Shown one piece after another: positions 24,517 to 33,856 of a stretch of 43,017 nucleotides of DNA (position 1 is the stretch's first letter; each line of letters opens with the position of its first letter). Under the pieces are notes generated by a model. The model worked only from the letters and a program-made list of their open reading frames with translations. It did no database searches and was not told the DNA's origin. The stretch is from Spirulina sp. SIO3F2 (GTDB taxonomy: Bacteria > Cyanobacteriota > Cyanobacteriia > Cyanobacteriales > Spirulinaceae). The stretch lies in contig JAAHHN010000029.1 in NCBI GenBank assembly GCA_010672165.1, positions 1 to 43,017 on the forward strand, read 5' to 3'. A program made the position numbers and the translations under genes.

Positions 24517-27414
24517 TTGACTTCTCCCACCCTCCTCCTCATCGACGGTCATTCTCTCGCCTTCCGCGCCTACTATGCCTTTGCTAAAGGGCGCGATGGC
24601 GGTCTACGCACTGCCACAGGCATCCCCACAAATATTTGCTTTGGCTTCCTCAAGTCCTTGGTACAAGTCACCGATGCCCTGAAGCCCAAAGCGATCGCGG
24701 TGACGTTTGACCTCGGCGGGCCAACCTTTCGCCATGAAGCGGATACAGAATACAAAGCGGGTCGAGAAGAACCCCCTGATGACTTTAAGCCCGATCTGGA
24801 GAATCTGCTACTCCTACTCAAAGCGCTAAACTTGCAAACAGCCGTAGCTCCCGGTTATGAAGCTGATGATGTGCTGGGAACCTTGGCCCAACAGGGGGCT
24901 GAGGCGGGCTATGCCGTGAAGATCCTCAGTGGCGATCGCGATCTGTTTCAACTAGTGGACGACGAGCGTCAGATCTCGGTGCTCTATATGGATCATCGCG
25001 CCCTCAAGAGTAAAGCAGGGGGTGTGGAATATCACGAAGCTGAGGTGGTGGAGAAGCTGGGCGTTCGTGCCGATCAGGTGGTGGACTTTAAAGCCCTCTG
25101 CGGTGACAAGTCCGACAATATTCCGGGGGTTAAGGGCATTGGCGAGAAAACTGCGGTTAAGCTTCTGGCCAAATATCAGACCCTGGCAGCGGTTTACGAC
25201 AACGTTGAGAAAATCACCGGCGCAAATCAGAAAAAACTCAAGGCAGGCGAAGCCGCTGCCCAACATTCACAATTTCTCGCGCAAATTAAGCTAGATGTTG
25301 AACTCGATTTAACGATCGCGGACTTTGAACTTCAGGGTTTTGAGGAAGCGGCAGTGCGATCGCAACTCGAAACCCTAGAGCTGAAAAACTTTATCAAGCA
25401 AATCGATCGCCTCCAGAGCCATTTTGGGGGGCAGGGGGCGATACCTGAAACTGCGGCTTCCCCGGACGAAATTGGTTTGCCCGACACCGAGGATGTCTGG
25501 TTCTTTAGCTATGAAGATACCCTCGCTGCCCAAGCGCAGGTGCAAGCCCAGGTGAAAATTCAGCCCCAGATTACCGATACCCCCGAGAAACTGGATGCCC
25601 TCTTGGCTGAACTTCAACAACATACTGACCCTAACCAACCCGTCGCCTGGGACACGGAGACGAGCGATCTTGATCCCTACAAAGCGATACTCGTCGGCTT
25701 AGGCTGCTGTTGGGGGCCAGAACCAGAGGCGATCGCTTATATTCCCCTGGCCCATAGTGAAGGGATACAGTTGGAGCGCGATGCCGTAATGACCGCCCTT
25801 AAAGAAATTTTGGCCAGCCCCGACTATCCAAAAGTCTTCCAAAACACCAAATTCGATCGCCTGATTTTGCAACAGCAGGGTTTGGAACTGGCAGGCGTCA
25901 CATTTGACCCGATGCTGGCCAGCTATGTCCTCGACCCCACAGGCAGCCATAACCTCACCGATCTCTCCCTACGCTACCTCGATGGCGTTGAATCCCTAAG
26001 TTATAAGGATCTCAATATTCCCAAGGGCAAAACGATCGCCGATCTCCCGATCCCCCAAGTGGCGAACTATTGCGGGCTAGATGCCTATGCCACGTTTATG
26101 CTGGTGCAACCGTTGCAAGCTGAACTCGCTCAGCTTCCTGCCTTACAGACGCTTTTAGAGACGGTGGAAATGCCCCTTGAATCGGTGCTGGCTGATATGG
26201 AACGGGTCGGGATTTGTATTGATGTGCCCTACCTGCAAACCCTCTCGACACAACTGGAAGCTCAGTTACAAGAGATTGAGCAGCAGGCCTATGCCGCAGC
26301 CGGGGCAGAATTCAATCTGGGCTCACCCAAGCAACTGAGTGAATTGTTTTTCACAACCCTGGGCTTAAGCACCAAAAAGAGTCGCAAAACCAAGACGGGC
26401 TATTCCACCGACCATGCCACACTCGAAAAACTCCAGGGCGATCACCCGATCATTGATCACATCCTCGAACATCGCACCCTGGCTAAGCTGAAATCGACCT
26501 ATGTGGATGCGCTGCCCAGTCTGGTGAATCAGCACACCCAACGCATCCATACAGATTTCAACCAAGCGGTGACGGCCACCGGGCGGTTGTCTTCCTCCAA
26601 CCCCAACTTGCAAAATATCCCGGTGCGCAGTGAGTTCTCTCGACAGATTCGCCAAGCCTTTATCCCTCAGACAGGTTGGACGCTGATTGCCGCCGACTAT
26701 TCGCAGATTGAGTTGCGAATTCTGGCCCATCTGAGCCAGGAGCAAGTTTTGGTGGAGGCCTATCAGCAAGGGGAAGATGTGCATACTGTAACGGCGCGGC
26801 TGGTGTTTGACAAGGCCGAAGTCACGCCCGATGAGCGACGGCTGGGCAAAACGATTAATTTTGGCGTGATCTACGGTATGGGGGCGCAACGGTTTGCTCG
26901 GGAGGCGGGAGTGTCTTCAAAAGAAGGTAAGGCCTTTATTGATCGCTATCGGGAGCGCTATGCCCAAGTTTTTAACTATCTGGAGTTGCAAAAACGTACT
27001 GCGATCGCCCAAGGCTACGTCGAGACAATTATGCAGCGCCGTCGTCATTTTAATTTTGTGGGGGAGAGTGTGCGGTCTTTGCGGGGGAAATCGGCGGCGG
27101 AGATTGATTTGCGATCGCTCAAGCGCCTCTCCCAAGGCGATGCCCAACTGCTCCGAGCGGCAGCCAATGCACCAATCCAAGGCTCTAGCGCAGACATTAT
27201 CAAGGTTGCAATGGTCAAGTTGCAGCCCATTTTGGCTAACTACCAAGCCAATCTGCTGCTCCAAGTCCATGATGAACTGATCTTTGAAGCCCCGCCGGAA
27301 GAAGTGGATACCCTCTCGGCACAAATCCGCACTACGATGGAGCAGGCGGTGCAACTTGCTGTGCCCTTAACCGTAGAGTTGCACACTGGCGCAAACTGGA
27401 TGGCAGCGAAGTAG
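24517..27414 (+). CDS. polA: DNA polymerase I
   Basis: This 965-residue family A polymerase has three domains. The 5'-3' nuclease (about 1-300) starts TLLLIDGHSLAFRAYYAF and contains GYEADDVLG and CGDKSDNIPGVKGIGEKTA. The 3'-5' exonuclease (about 345-540) retains the catalytic DTE in WDTETSDLDP, so proofreading is probably active. The polymerase (about 560-965) has motif A (AADYSQIELRILAHLS), motif B (RRLGKTINFGVIYGMG) and motif C (LQVHDELIFEAP). It removes RNA primers and fills gaps in replication and repair. The start is a TTG at 24517, chosen because the conserved N-terminal strand begins within four residues of it and no ATG lies upstream near it. Confidence 0.97.
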   Translation: MTSPTLLLIDGHSLAFRAYYAFAKGRDGGLRTATGIPTNICFGFLKSLVQVTDALKPKAIAVTFDLGGPTFRHEADTEYKAGREEPPDDFKPDLENLLLLLKALNLQTAVAPGYEADDVLGTLAQQGAEAGYAVKILSGDRDLFQLVDDERQISVLYMDHRALKSKAGGVEYHEAEVVEKLGVRADQVVDFKALCGDKSDNIPGVKGIGEKTAVKLLAKYQTLAAVYDNVEKITGANQKKLKAGEAAAQHSQFLAQIKLDVELDLTIADFELQGFEEAAVRSQLETLELKNFIKQIDRLQSHFGGQGAIPETAASPDEIGLPDTEDVWFFSYEDTLAAQAQVQAQVKIQPQITDTPEKLDALLAELQQHTDPNQPVAWDTETSDLDPYKAILVGLGCCWGPEPEAIAYIPLAHSEGIQLERDAVMTALKEILASPDYPKVFQNTKFDRLILQQQGLELAGVTFDPMLASYVLDPTGSHNLTDLSLRYLDGVESLSYKDLNIPKGKTIADLPIPQVANYCGLDAYATFMLVQPLQAELAQLPALQTLLETVEMPLESVLADMERVGICIDVPYLQTLSTQLEAQLQEIEQQAYAAAGAEFNLGSPKQLSELFFTTLGLSTKKSRKTKTGYSTDHATLEKLQGDHPIIDHILEHRTLAKLKSTYVDALPSLVNQHTQRIHTDFNQAVTATGRLSSSNPNLQNIPVRSEFSRQIRQAFIPQTGWTLIAADYSQIELRILAHLSQEQVLVEAYQQGEDVHTVTARLVFDKAEVTPDERRLGKTINFGVIYGMGAQRFAREAGVSSKEGKAFIDRYRERYAQVFNYLELQKRTAIAQGYVETIMQRRRHFNFVGESVRSLRGKSAAEIDLRSLKRLSQGDAQLLRAAANAPIQGSSADIIKVAMVKLQPILANYQANLLLQVHDELIFEAPPEEVDTLSAQIRTTMEQAVQLAVPLTVELHTGANWMAAK

Positions 27415-27478
27415 AAAGGGCTAACACATTTTTGCAACCTACGAAACTTGCGAGATTGCTTAAATTTTGAGCCAAAAA

Positions 27479-27666
27479 CCATCCCAGCCGCTTGCGGCGT
27501 CACCCCCCTTACAAGGCTAACCTTGTAGGGGTTTTGCAGACCCCCCTCACAGCAAGGATCTTGCGAACGCACTTTTGAGGGCTAAACCGCTGAACCCTAG
27601 CAAAATCAAGGGAGCGATTTGAAACCCCTACAGGATTAGCCCTTACAAGGGGGGGAAGGGGGGATT
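27479..27666. repeat. GC-rich palindromic dispersed repeat, intergenic copy
   Basis: The stretch contains inverted pairs built on CCCTTACAAGG and CCTTGTAGGGG and ends with GGGGGGAAGGGGGGATT (to 27666). The reverse complement of that end matches the start of the 39285-39409 copy (AATCCCCCCTTCCCCCC followed by CTTGT). The other end (ATCCCAGCCGCTTGCGGCG) matches the far end of that copy. It fills most of the polA-cysH gap. Confidence 0.65.
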
Positions 27667-27892
27667 TCAACATCTCAAAACCCAAGAAACTTGCTTGATT
27701 AATTATGAAGATTTCGGATATCCCAACGGACAGCCCCCACGTTCAATTAGGGATTCGTTGTACACTGAGAAGCAATTTGTAGCCTGTTCGCCGAGCATTA
27801 CTATCCTCAATCCTAACTCTACTTATTCCTTAAGTCGATTTGCTGTATGCGCTGGGACGAACCTCATTCTTTTGTAGACGCCGAAGCCGCTT

Positions 27893-28648
27893 ATGACCCT
27901 TACCCTAACCAAGCCTGACCTGAATCTGGAGACGCTCAATGAGCGGTTTGCCAATGCTCAAGCCCAGGACCTTATCACTTGGGGCAACCAAACCTTTGGA
28001 AAAGGTATGGTGATGAGCACCAGCTTTGGGATTCAAGCGGCAGTAATGCTGCATTTGGTGACAAGCGTTGTGCCGGATGTGCCAGTAATTTGGATTGATA
28101 CAGGCTATCTACCATCTGAAACCTATCATTTCGCCGAGGAGCTGACCCAACGCCTCAAGCTCAACCTCAAGGTCTATCAGTCCCCTATCTCACCTGCACG
28201 GATGGAAGCCCTGCATGGCAAGCTTTGGGAACAAAAAGATGTGGTTTCCCTCAATCGCTACGATCAGATTCGTAAGGTTGAACCCATGCAACGGGCCCTT
28301 AAGGAGTTGGGGGCAACGGCTTGGCTGGCGGGTTTGCGCAGTAACCAAACCGCCCATCGTCAGTCGCTTGGCTTTGTGAATTTGCAGAACAATATCTATA
28401 AGCTCCTGCCCATTCTCCGTTGGAATTCTAAAACGATTTATGAATATCTGACCCAGCATGGTTTGCCATATCATCCCTATTTTGATCTGGGCTATACCTC
28501 CGTGGGGGATTGGCATTCGAGTCGTCCCCTGATGGCTGGGGATGAGCATGAACGGGATACTCGTTTTCATGGCCTCAAACAAGAATGTGGCTTGCATTTG
28601 CCCCAAACAGTGGGCGAAGAAGAGAGCCTCAATTCCAGTAGTTTGTAA
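27893..28648 (+). CDS. cysH: Phosphoadenosine phosphosulfate reductase
   Basis: The 251-residue product reduces PAPS to sulfite with thioredoxin in assimilatory sulfate reduction. It shows the PP-loop [10 protein letters not shown] (42-51), the [10 protein letters not shown] motif (68-77), [10 protein letters not shown] (147-156) and the catalytic Cys232 in ECGLH near the C-terminus. The two Cys pairs that bind the iron-sulfur cluster of APS reductases are absent, so PAPS is the expected substrate. It stands alone, with a 480-bp upstream gap holding the dispersed repeat. Confidence 0.95.
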   Translation: MTLTLTKPDLNLETLNERFANAQAQDLITWGNQTFGKGMVMSTSFGIQAAVMLHLVTSVVPDVPVIWIDTGYLPSETYHFAEELTQRLKLNLKVYQSPISPARMEALHGKLWEQKDVVSLNRYDQIRKVEPMQRALKELGATAWLAGLRSNQTAHRQSLGFVNLQNNIYKLLPILRWNSKTIYEYLTQHGLPYHPYFDLGYTSVGDWHSSRPLMAGDEHERDTRFHGLKQECGLHLPQTVGEEESLNSSSL

Positions 28649-28730
28649 TCAGCAGCTATTAATAGTGCACAGGTCAGGAAGGTGGCAGTTGTGGGGCGAC
28701 AGAAGGGTTTCTACATTTGAGACCAGAAAC

Positions 28731-29399
28731 TTAACGGTTACGACACTTCTTCGCCAATGCACCGCCACCAAGCGCTAACAAACCACCAATGATTGTTGCC
28801 GGTTCCGGCACAGCTTCCGCAGGGGCGTTGGCAGGATTGACCGCGATCGCATTCACATCAAATCCATCCGCTCGCTTTTGGCTCAAATCAACCACCCGCA
28901 CATACTTGTAAAGATCATCATTGCCAATATCCAAGGTTGCACCTGAACCTGCTGAACCATCACTTTGGTTGGTATCAAACGCACCATCCCGGATGTTCCA
29001 AATCTCACCAATACTGAGCCAATTCTCAACATCGTTCAGGTTATTCCCAACAAACACTTCAATACGTTCGTCATATTGACTCTGACGACTTTTATTGCCC
29101 CAAGTCGTTTCCCAAACCGTGACACTGCCGCTAAAGTAACCGTCAACATTTTCAGCAGAAGCAAAACTAAAAATTGCGCTGCCGCCCATCCCTAAGCTCA
29201 AAAAGTCTCTCGTTCGATCTGCCTGAGGCGTACCTAAAGCATTGGTAACATCCCGGCGATAATCAGCAATATTTCCTGTTCCTGGATCATAGACTTCCGT
29301 TCGTGTGGCGAATCCTTGGGCATAACTAGGAGTAACTGCGGTGGCGATCGCCGCACCACTAACAAGACCAATCAATCCTAACTTGGCAAATAATTTCAT
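28731..29399 (-). CDS. PEP-CTERM sorting domain protein
   Basis: The 222-residue exported protein has a signal peptide (MKLFAKLGLIGLVSGAAIATAVTPSYA, cleavage near residue 27) and a beta-rich body of about 165 residues. The C-terminal sorting signal is VPEPATIIGG, then a hydrophobic helix (LLALGGGALA), then KKCRNR. PEP-CTERM tails are recognised by exosortase/cyanosortase systems for surface anchoring. The body (GGSAIFSF, YDERIEVFVGNNLNDVENWLSIGEI) looks like a beta-sandwich of surface or biofilm proteins; the ligand is unknown. GGAGC upstream of the ATG is a plausible ribosome binding site. Confidence 0.92.
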   Translation of the reverse strand: MKLFAKLGLIGLVSGAAIATAVTPSYAQGFATRTEVYDPGTGNIADYRRDVTNALGTPQADRTRDFLSLGMGGSAIFSFASAENVDGYFSGSVTVWETTWGNKSRQSQYDERIEVFVGNNLNDVENWLSIGEIWNIRDGAFDTNQSDGSAGSGATLDIGNDDLYKYVRVVDLSQKRADGFDVNAIAVNPANAPAEAVPEPATIIGGLLALGGGALAKKCRNR

Positions 29400-29711
29400 T
29401 CTTAAGAGCTCCGATATGGTGGTGACAGCAGTTGAGTTTTTGCATTGTCAAAGAATCAGCAAGAACTCAGTCTAATTACAGCTTTAATGCGGATGCTTCC
29501 CTCTCATGTGCTCATCTTAATTAAGAGCTGTTTACTGTATCCAGGGGTTGAGCTTAGATTTGTGCAAACTTTTACAAAACCAGACGCCACTGTAAAGATG
29601 CGATGAATTGTTAGCCTTCCCTTCTTCAATGCCCTAAGTCTGGCTGGTGGCAGATTCTACAAGAAAACCGTTGTTATGAGGTGTCATGATTATGGTTTGC
29701 TTGTTATCTAG
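29400..29711. other. 312-bp intergenic region, no gene seen
   Basis: The region is A+T-rich and must include the promoter of the PEP-CTERM gene on its left side. I see no open frame, strong hairpin or repeat that I can support. Confidence 0.5.
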
Positions 29712-30083
29712 CTATTCAGTGAGGTAGTCGCTGGGTATGGGAATACCTTGCTGTCGAAAAAATGTCAGTTGATCGAAGTATCCGCGCTGAAACACAATCT
29801 GGTTGTTTCGTATTTGGAAGAATCCACAACCGCGTAGCCCCAAAGGGTCACGCCATTCGAGGATCGCCCATTCTCCAGATTCATAAAGCTGTTCTTCGAT
29901 GCATTTCATTTCTGCCCTGCCGAATTCAACTTCGAACATTCCACGAATTGCATCACGGCCGACAAGAGGCTCGGTTACGACTTGGTGATTGGTAGCATCT
30001 TCGGCGTACAGTTCACATAACCCGGCTACGTCGCCGCGATTGAACCGTGCTATCCATTCTCGAACGATTTCGCCAGGACTCAT
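29712..30083 (-). CDS. SnoaL-like / NTF2 fold protein
   Basis: The 123-residue product starts MSPGEIVREWIARFNRGDVAGLCELYAEDATNHQV, the classic opening of SnoaL-like polyketide-cyclase-type proteins. It continues with GRDAIRGMFEVEF, a strand-rich EWAILEWRDPLG segment and CGFFQIRNNQIVFQRGYFDQLTFFRQQG. These are small cone-shaped alpha+beta proteins acting as isomerases, hydrolases or binding proteins; the reaction cannot be read from the sequence. It is monocistronic, divergent from the aldolase-like gene. Confidence 0.88.
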   Translation of the reverse strand: MSPGEIVREWIARFNRGDVAGLCELYAEDATNHQVVTEPLVGRDAIRGMFEVEFGRAEMKCIEEQLYESGEWAILEWRDPLGLRGCGFFQIRNNQIVFQRGYFDQLTFFRQQGIPIPSDYLTE

Positions 30084-30232
30084 TGTTGTTATTTAGATTT
30101 TTATCGGAATTGTACAAAATATTGTTGTCATGCTGCATGATTCAATATCCGTCGGATACCGATGAATTATACGAATCTTGAGAAACTATGCTCAAATAAG
30201 CGGGGATGACCCCATGACTCCTATCACGCCCC

Positions 30233-30994
30233 ATGCTCCAACCCAACCTCCCCAAACCCGCCTCATACGATCGCATCAAAGACGAACGCCTTCATCGCCA
30301 ACAATGTCTCGCCGCAGGCCTACGTCTCTTTGCCTACTATGGCTTTGATGAAGGTGTTGCAGGACATATTACTGCCCGCGATCCTGAACTCACCGACCAC
30401 TTTTGGGTTAACCCATTCGGTATGTATTTTGGTCATATTCGTGTCTCAGACTTACTGCTGGTCAACCATCAAGGGGAAGTGGTTCAGGGCGATCGCCCTG
30501 TCAACGCCGCCGCCTTTGCGATCCATTCCCAAATTCACCAGGCTCGACCTGATATTGTTGCCGCTGCTCATTCCCACTCAATTTATGGCAAAGCCTGGGC
30601 GACTCAAGGGCGGTTACTCGAACCCCTAACCCAGGATGCCTGTTCCTTTTATCAAGACCATGTGGTGTTTGAAGACTACACAGGTGTGGTGCTTGACCCC
30701 AGCGAAGGATGGCGGATCGCCCAAACCCTCGGCAATTGTAAGGCCGCTATTCTTTGCAACCATGGCTTGCTCACTGTGGGCCAAACCGTCGAAGCGGCAG
30801 TCTGGTGGTTTATTGCCATGGAACGGGCTTGCCAGGTGCAACTGCTGGCTGAGGCGGCGGGAAATCCAATGCAAATTGCACCTGAAGTGGCCCAATTAAC
30901 CCAAAGCCAAATTGGGACACCTTATATGGGTTGGTTTAGCTTCCAATCGGAATATGAGCGGATTGTGAGCTTGCAACCTGACTTATTAAATTAG
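30233..30994 (+). CDS. Class II aldolase/adducin family protein
   Basis: The 253-residue product has the class II aldolase fold. The zinc ligands His113 and His115 (AAHSHS) and His177 (CNHGLL) are visible. The segment that in L-fuculose-phosphate aldolase holds the catalytic Glu reads NAAAFAIHSQIH here, without that Glu, as in adducin-like members. A true aldol cleavage is therefore uncertain. GVAGHITARDPELTDHFWVNPFG near residues 41-63 is typical of the adducin-like branch. The TAG stop codon (30992-30994) forms the end of an inserted MITE, so the last residues may be insertion-derived. Confidence 0.88.
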   Translation: MLQPNLPKPASYDRIKDERLHRQQCLAAGLRLFAYYGFDEGVAGHITARDPELTDHFWVNPFGMYFGHIRVSDLLLVNHQGEVVQGDRPVNAAAFAIHSQIHQARPDIVAAAHSHSIYGKAWATQGRLLEPLTQDACSFYQDHVVFEDYTGVVLDPSEGWRIAQTLGNCKAAILCNHGLLTVGQTVEAAVWWFIAMERACQVQLLAEAAGNPMQIAPEVAQLTQSQIGTPYMGWFSFQSEYERIVSLQPDLLN

Positions 30995-31109
30995 GGGCTA
31001 TGAGTCAGTTGGCTCCCAAAGCATTGCAATAACCCTCTGCTCTGAGTTTTAGTACTCGGGCGTATCGCTGCTCCCAGAAGACTTCTGGTGTAACTGACGA
31101 CGCATCCTA
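30992..31109. mobile_element. MITE-like non-autonomous element, copy B (118 bp)
   Basis: It starts TAGGGGCTATGAGTCAGTT and ends TAACTGACGACGCATCCTA, matching copy A at 8295-8426 in both ends and across the right half. It fits exactly between the stop codons of two convergent genes: its first three bases are the stop of the gene at 30233 and it ends 2 bp before the stop of the gene at 31112. Confidence 0.65.
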
Positions 31110-31111
31110 AT

Positions 31112-32224
31112 TTATTCGTCCTCAGCCCAAATCTGAATGGTTTGATCTAACCCGGCACTCACTACCGTCTGCCCACTTTGATCAATTGCTACCGCAACAA
31201 CCGGTTTTTGATGTCTGCCCAAAACCTGCATGGTTTTATCTGTGCAGAGATCCCAAAAACCCACCATGCGATCAACACTACCACTAACCATTAAATAATC
31301 TGGATTGACCGCCAAGGCTTGAATCGGAGTCGAGCCTTGCTGACCTTGAAATAGTTGTTTGTAATGCTCACCCCGAAAGTTAATTTTCTTGAGTATGATC
31401 TTGCCGTTAGCACCACCCACAACCACACTGTCATCACCGGGTAAGACCGCTAAGGTATGAACTGGGGAATGGTTATTTCGCATAAGATTATTAAGCGGTT
31501 GCAATTGCGAGGCGGAATGATCCCAAAGCCGAATCAGGTGATCATCACCCCCCGTAACGAGGATATCCTGACCTGCCATGAGTTGAACGGTTCGCACAGC
31601 CATACTCCTATGGGCTGAATCATGCTGATGTAATAGTTGCCATTGCTCCGAAGCAGTCTTGTGCCAAACTCGGAGGGAACCATCCACACTCGCACTGGCG
31701 ACGCGATCGCCGCTAGAGGTAATGGAAACCGAGAGCGTGGCTGCATCATGGGGGTTGGAGAGTTTAACCACAGCAGTGGGCCAAGGCTCTGTGGCGCGAT
31801 CGCGCTGCCACAACAAAACTGCACCGGTTTTAGTGCCAGCGACCAAAACCTTACCATCTCTGCTGAGTGCCAACGTAGTGAGGGGGGTTAGAGTAGTCAT
31901 GGGAGTGGCTAACTGCTCAACCACTTGCCCTTCGGGAAGGCTTAAAATCTGCACCTGTTGGTGCTCACCCGCCACAATTAACTGCTGATTGCGTTCATCC
32001 AACACCATGGCTTGGGGGACAAACTCTAGCATCATTGTCTTAGCGGTTGAAAATTTTGGTGGAGCTTGCCGTTGCTCGCAGCGCCTAACATAAGCCGTAG
32101 ACTGATTGTTCTGGTATATCCAAGCTCCCCAGACCAGCAGCAAACTCAGCATTATAAAACCCAGATAGTTCTTCAAGCGAACCGCTGTCTGAGCCGTAGA
32201 GGGGGAAGGCTTTGATTGTGGCAT
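31112..32224 (-). CDS. Membrane-anchored WD40 repeat protein
   Basis: The 370-residue product has a short cytosolic N-terminus, one transmembrane helix at about 19-37 (YLGFIMLSLLLVWGAWIY) and a large domain of WD40 blades. Repeats are recognisable by endings such as DGSLRVWHK, DDHLIRLWDH, DRMVGFWDL and LDQTIQIWAED with about 42-residue spacing, probably seven blades. With one N-in helix the propeller should be periplasmic. WD40 propellers are binding platforms without enzymatic activity. It is the last gene of a minus-strand run that starts with the histidine kinase at 36548. Confidence 0.88.
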   Translation of the reverse strand: MPQSKPSPSTAQTAVRLKNYLGFIMLSLLLVWGAWIYQNNQSTAYVRRCEQRQAPPKFSTAKTMMLEFVPQAMVLDERNQQLIVAGEHQQVQILSLPEGQVVEQLATPMTTLTPLTTLALSRDGKVLVAGTKTGAVLLWQRDRATEPWPTAVVKLSNPHDAATLSVSITSSGDRVASASVDGSLRVWHKTASEQWQLLHQHDSAHRSMAVRTVQLMAGQDILVTGGDDHLIRLWDHSASQLQPLNNLMRNNHSPVHTLAVLPGDDSVVVGGANGKIILKKINFRGEHYKQLFQGQQGSTPIQALAVNPDYLMVSGSVDRMVGFWDLCTDKTMQVLGRHQKPVVAVAIDQSGQTVVSAGLDQTIQIWAEDE

Positions 32225-32321
32225 GAGCGGTAAACTCCTTTCAAAACAGGGTCAAAATCGCCCACTTCATTCTAGGGGTCACTGCTCAAATTCGATAGAT
32301 GCCCACTGCATGAGTCTGGTT

Positions 32322-33743
32322 CTATTGAGAATAACGAATTGAAACAAAGCCCAATTGTTCAATCAGGCTTTGGCCCTCCTGGGTCAGCAAGAGGGTGGCA
32401 TAGGCCTTGCCAGCTTCTTGATCGCGCTGCCCATCTTCTTTAACAACGACAAACAAGCGGCGGGTCAGAGGATAGTCTCCTTGACGAAAGGCGTCCAGGT
32501 TAATTTGATTGGGTTGAGACAGACAAGTCTGCGGAGATGCATAAAGCTGCTGGGTGGGCGCAACCCATTTGTTGGCTTGGCGTCCAATGGGTAAGGGTTT
32601 AACAGAACATTGGGCTAAAAGCTCAGGCGCTGAGGCAAAGTAGATACTGCCAGGAGTTTGGCTGACTGCCCGCACCGCTTCGGTGGTGCTGCCCATAATT
32701 TTGATTTGAGGGCCGAGCGTTGTCCCCGACAGGACATTATCGGCAAAGAACTTGACCGTTCCGCCTTGATTGGGATCGCGGGAATAGGCCGTAATCGGAA
32801 GATTCGGCCCGCCCACCTGCTGCCAATTGTTTACGGCTCCCGTATAAATGCTGCGGAGTTGTGCGATGCTCAGGCCAGGAATGGTTAAATCCGGATGAAC
32901 CGAAACCGCAATACCATCAATGGCGATCGGAATTTCCTTGAGCGTGAAGCCCCGCTGACGCGCTGTTTGATATTCTTCGGTTTTTAAGGGCCGGGAAGAC
33001 TGGGCAAAGGCAATTTGGTTTGCCAGAAGCATTTGAATCCCAGCCCCTGAACCCGGTACACCGCTAACTGGGTCAAGATAATTGAATTGAAAACCGGGTT
33101 TGGCCTGGGCCAGAATGGGGTCAGCCTGAGCCCGAATCGTCGCCCAAGTGGTGCTACCGCCATAACGAAAGGTTCCCGTTGGTGTTTTTACTGCTTTGAG
33201 TTGGGCAGGGGCTTGCACGTCACTGCTATCAGCAGTCGAATCCCCGCCATCTCCAGTAATCACATCCGTTACCAGGCCAGTGCTGGTTTCAATAATCACC
33301 CCGGTGATAATGGTCAAAATAACCCCCACCCCGCTCAGAAAGACTTTGAATACAAAGGACGACTTGGCTTTATGTGCCGCAGTGGTAATTTTGGTAACAG
33401 GAACATGCTTACTACGGGGTGGTTTTACTTTAATGCGTCGATAGCCTTGGGCTTCGAGCAGCGGAGCAATTTTGGAGCTGGTGATTTTAGTAACGCCTGT
33501 AAGTTCAGAAATTGCAGGGTAGAGTTGAGTGTGGAGCTGTTCCCGGAACCGTTCGCGATCTTGCTTGATTTGCTGGGCGAGGGCGTTGCGGCTGCCGCAA
33601 TGGAGCAAGCCTCGCAGCCACATTTTTTCTTGGGGCGTCAGGGACTGATGGCGCACATCGCCCAGATCTTCATAGAGCTGCGGCAGATTCCAGTCTTCCC
33701 GCACCTCCGTAAACCAATTGTTATAGATTGTCCGCTTTGACAC
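32322..33743 (-). CDS. Membrane protein with cytosolic HTH-like domain and PstS-type phosphate-binding domain
   Basis: The 473-residue product has three parts. Residues 1-125 form a cytosolic, basic, helical domain (LYEDLGDVRHQSLTPQEKMWLRGLL, then LEAQGYRRIKVKPPR) that resembles DNA-binding or adaptor domains found at the N-terminus of cyanobacterial signalling proteins. Residues about 130-152 are a single transmembrane helix. Residues about 188-473 are a periplasmic PBP-like domain of the PstS type, opening TFRYGGSTTW and containing the phosphate-site motif PGSGAGI at 230-236. PstS is normally a free or lipid-anchored ABC transporter subunit. Here it is fused to a membrane anchor, with no pst genes nearby, which suggests sensing rather than transport. 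That role is inference. Confidence 0.85.
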   Translation of the reverse strand: MSKRTIYNNWFTEVREDWNLPQLYEDLGDVRHQSLTPQEKMWLRGLLHCGSRNALAQQIKQDRERFREQLHTQLYPAISELTGVTKITSSKIAPLLEAQGYRRIKVKPPRSKHVPVTKITTAAHKAKSSFVFKVFLSGVGVILTIITGVIIETSTGLVTDVITGDGGDSTADSSDVQAPAQLKAVKTPTGTFRYGGSTTWATIRAQADPILAQAKPGFQFNYLDPVSGVPGSGAGIQMLLANQIAFAQSSRPLKTEEYQTARQRGFTLKEIPIAIDGIAVSVHPDLTIPGLSIAQLRSIYTGAVNNWQQVGGPNLPITAYSRDPNQGGTVKFFADNVLSGTTLGPQIKIMGSTTEAVRAVSQTPGSIYFASAPELLAQCSVKPLPIGRQANKWVAPTQQLYASPQTCLSQPNQINLDAFRQGDYPLTRRLFVVVKEDGQRDQEAGKAYATLLLTQEGQSLIEQLGFVSIRYSQ

Positions 33744-33856
33744 TTATAACTCCGTCCCATTTCCAGTCTGGCGGGTTTCACACCCGACCAAATTTTACCC
33801 TGTGGATTACAGCATCTGGAACACCATTCAGGTTGGATTTGGCATTGTTTCCTGAT

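Noticed and set aside
26365-26889. 174-codon minus-strand frame inside polA
   Set aside because: It lies wholly within the conserved polymerase coding region and is His/Gln/Gly-rich shadow sequence.
33087-33740. 217-codon plus-strand frame
   Set aside because: Antisense to the N-terminal half of the PstS-like membrane protein, whose domain pattern on the minus strand is clear.
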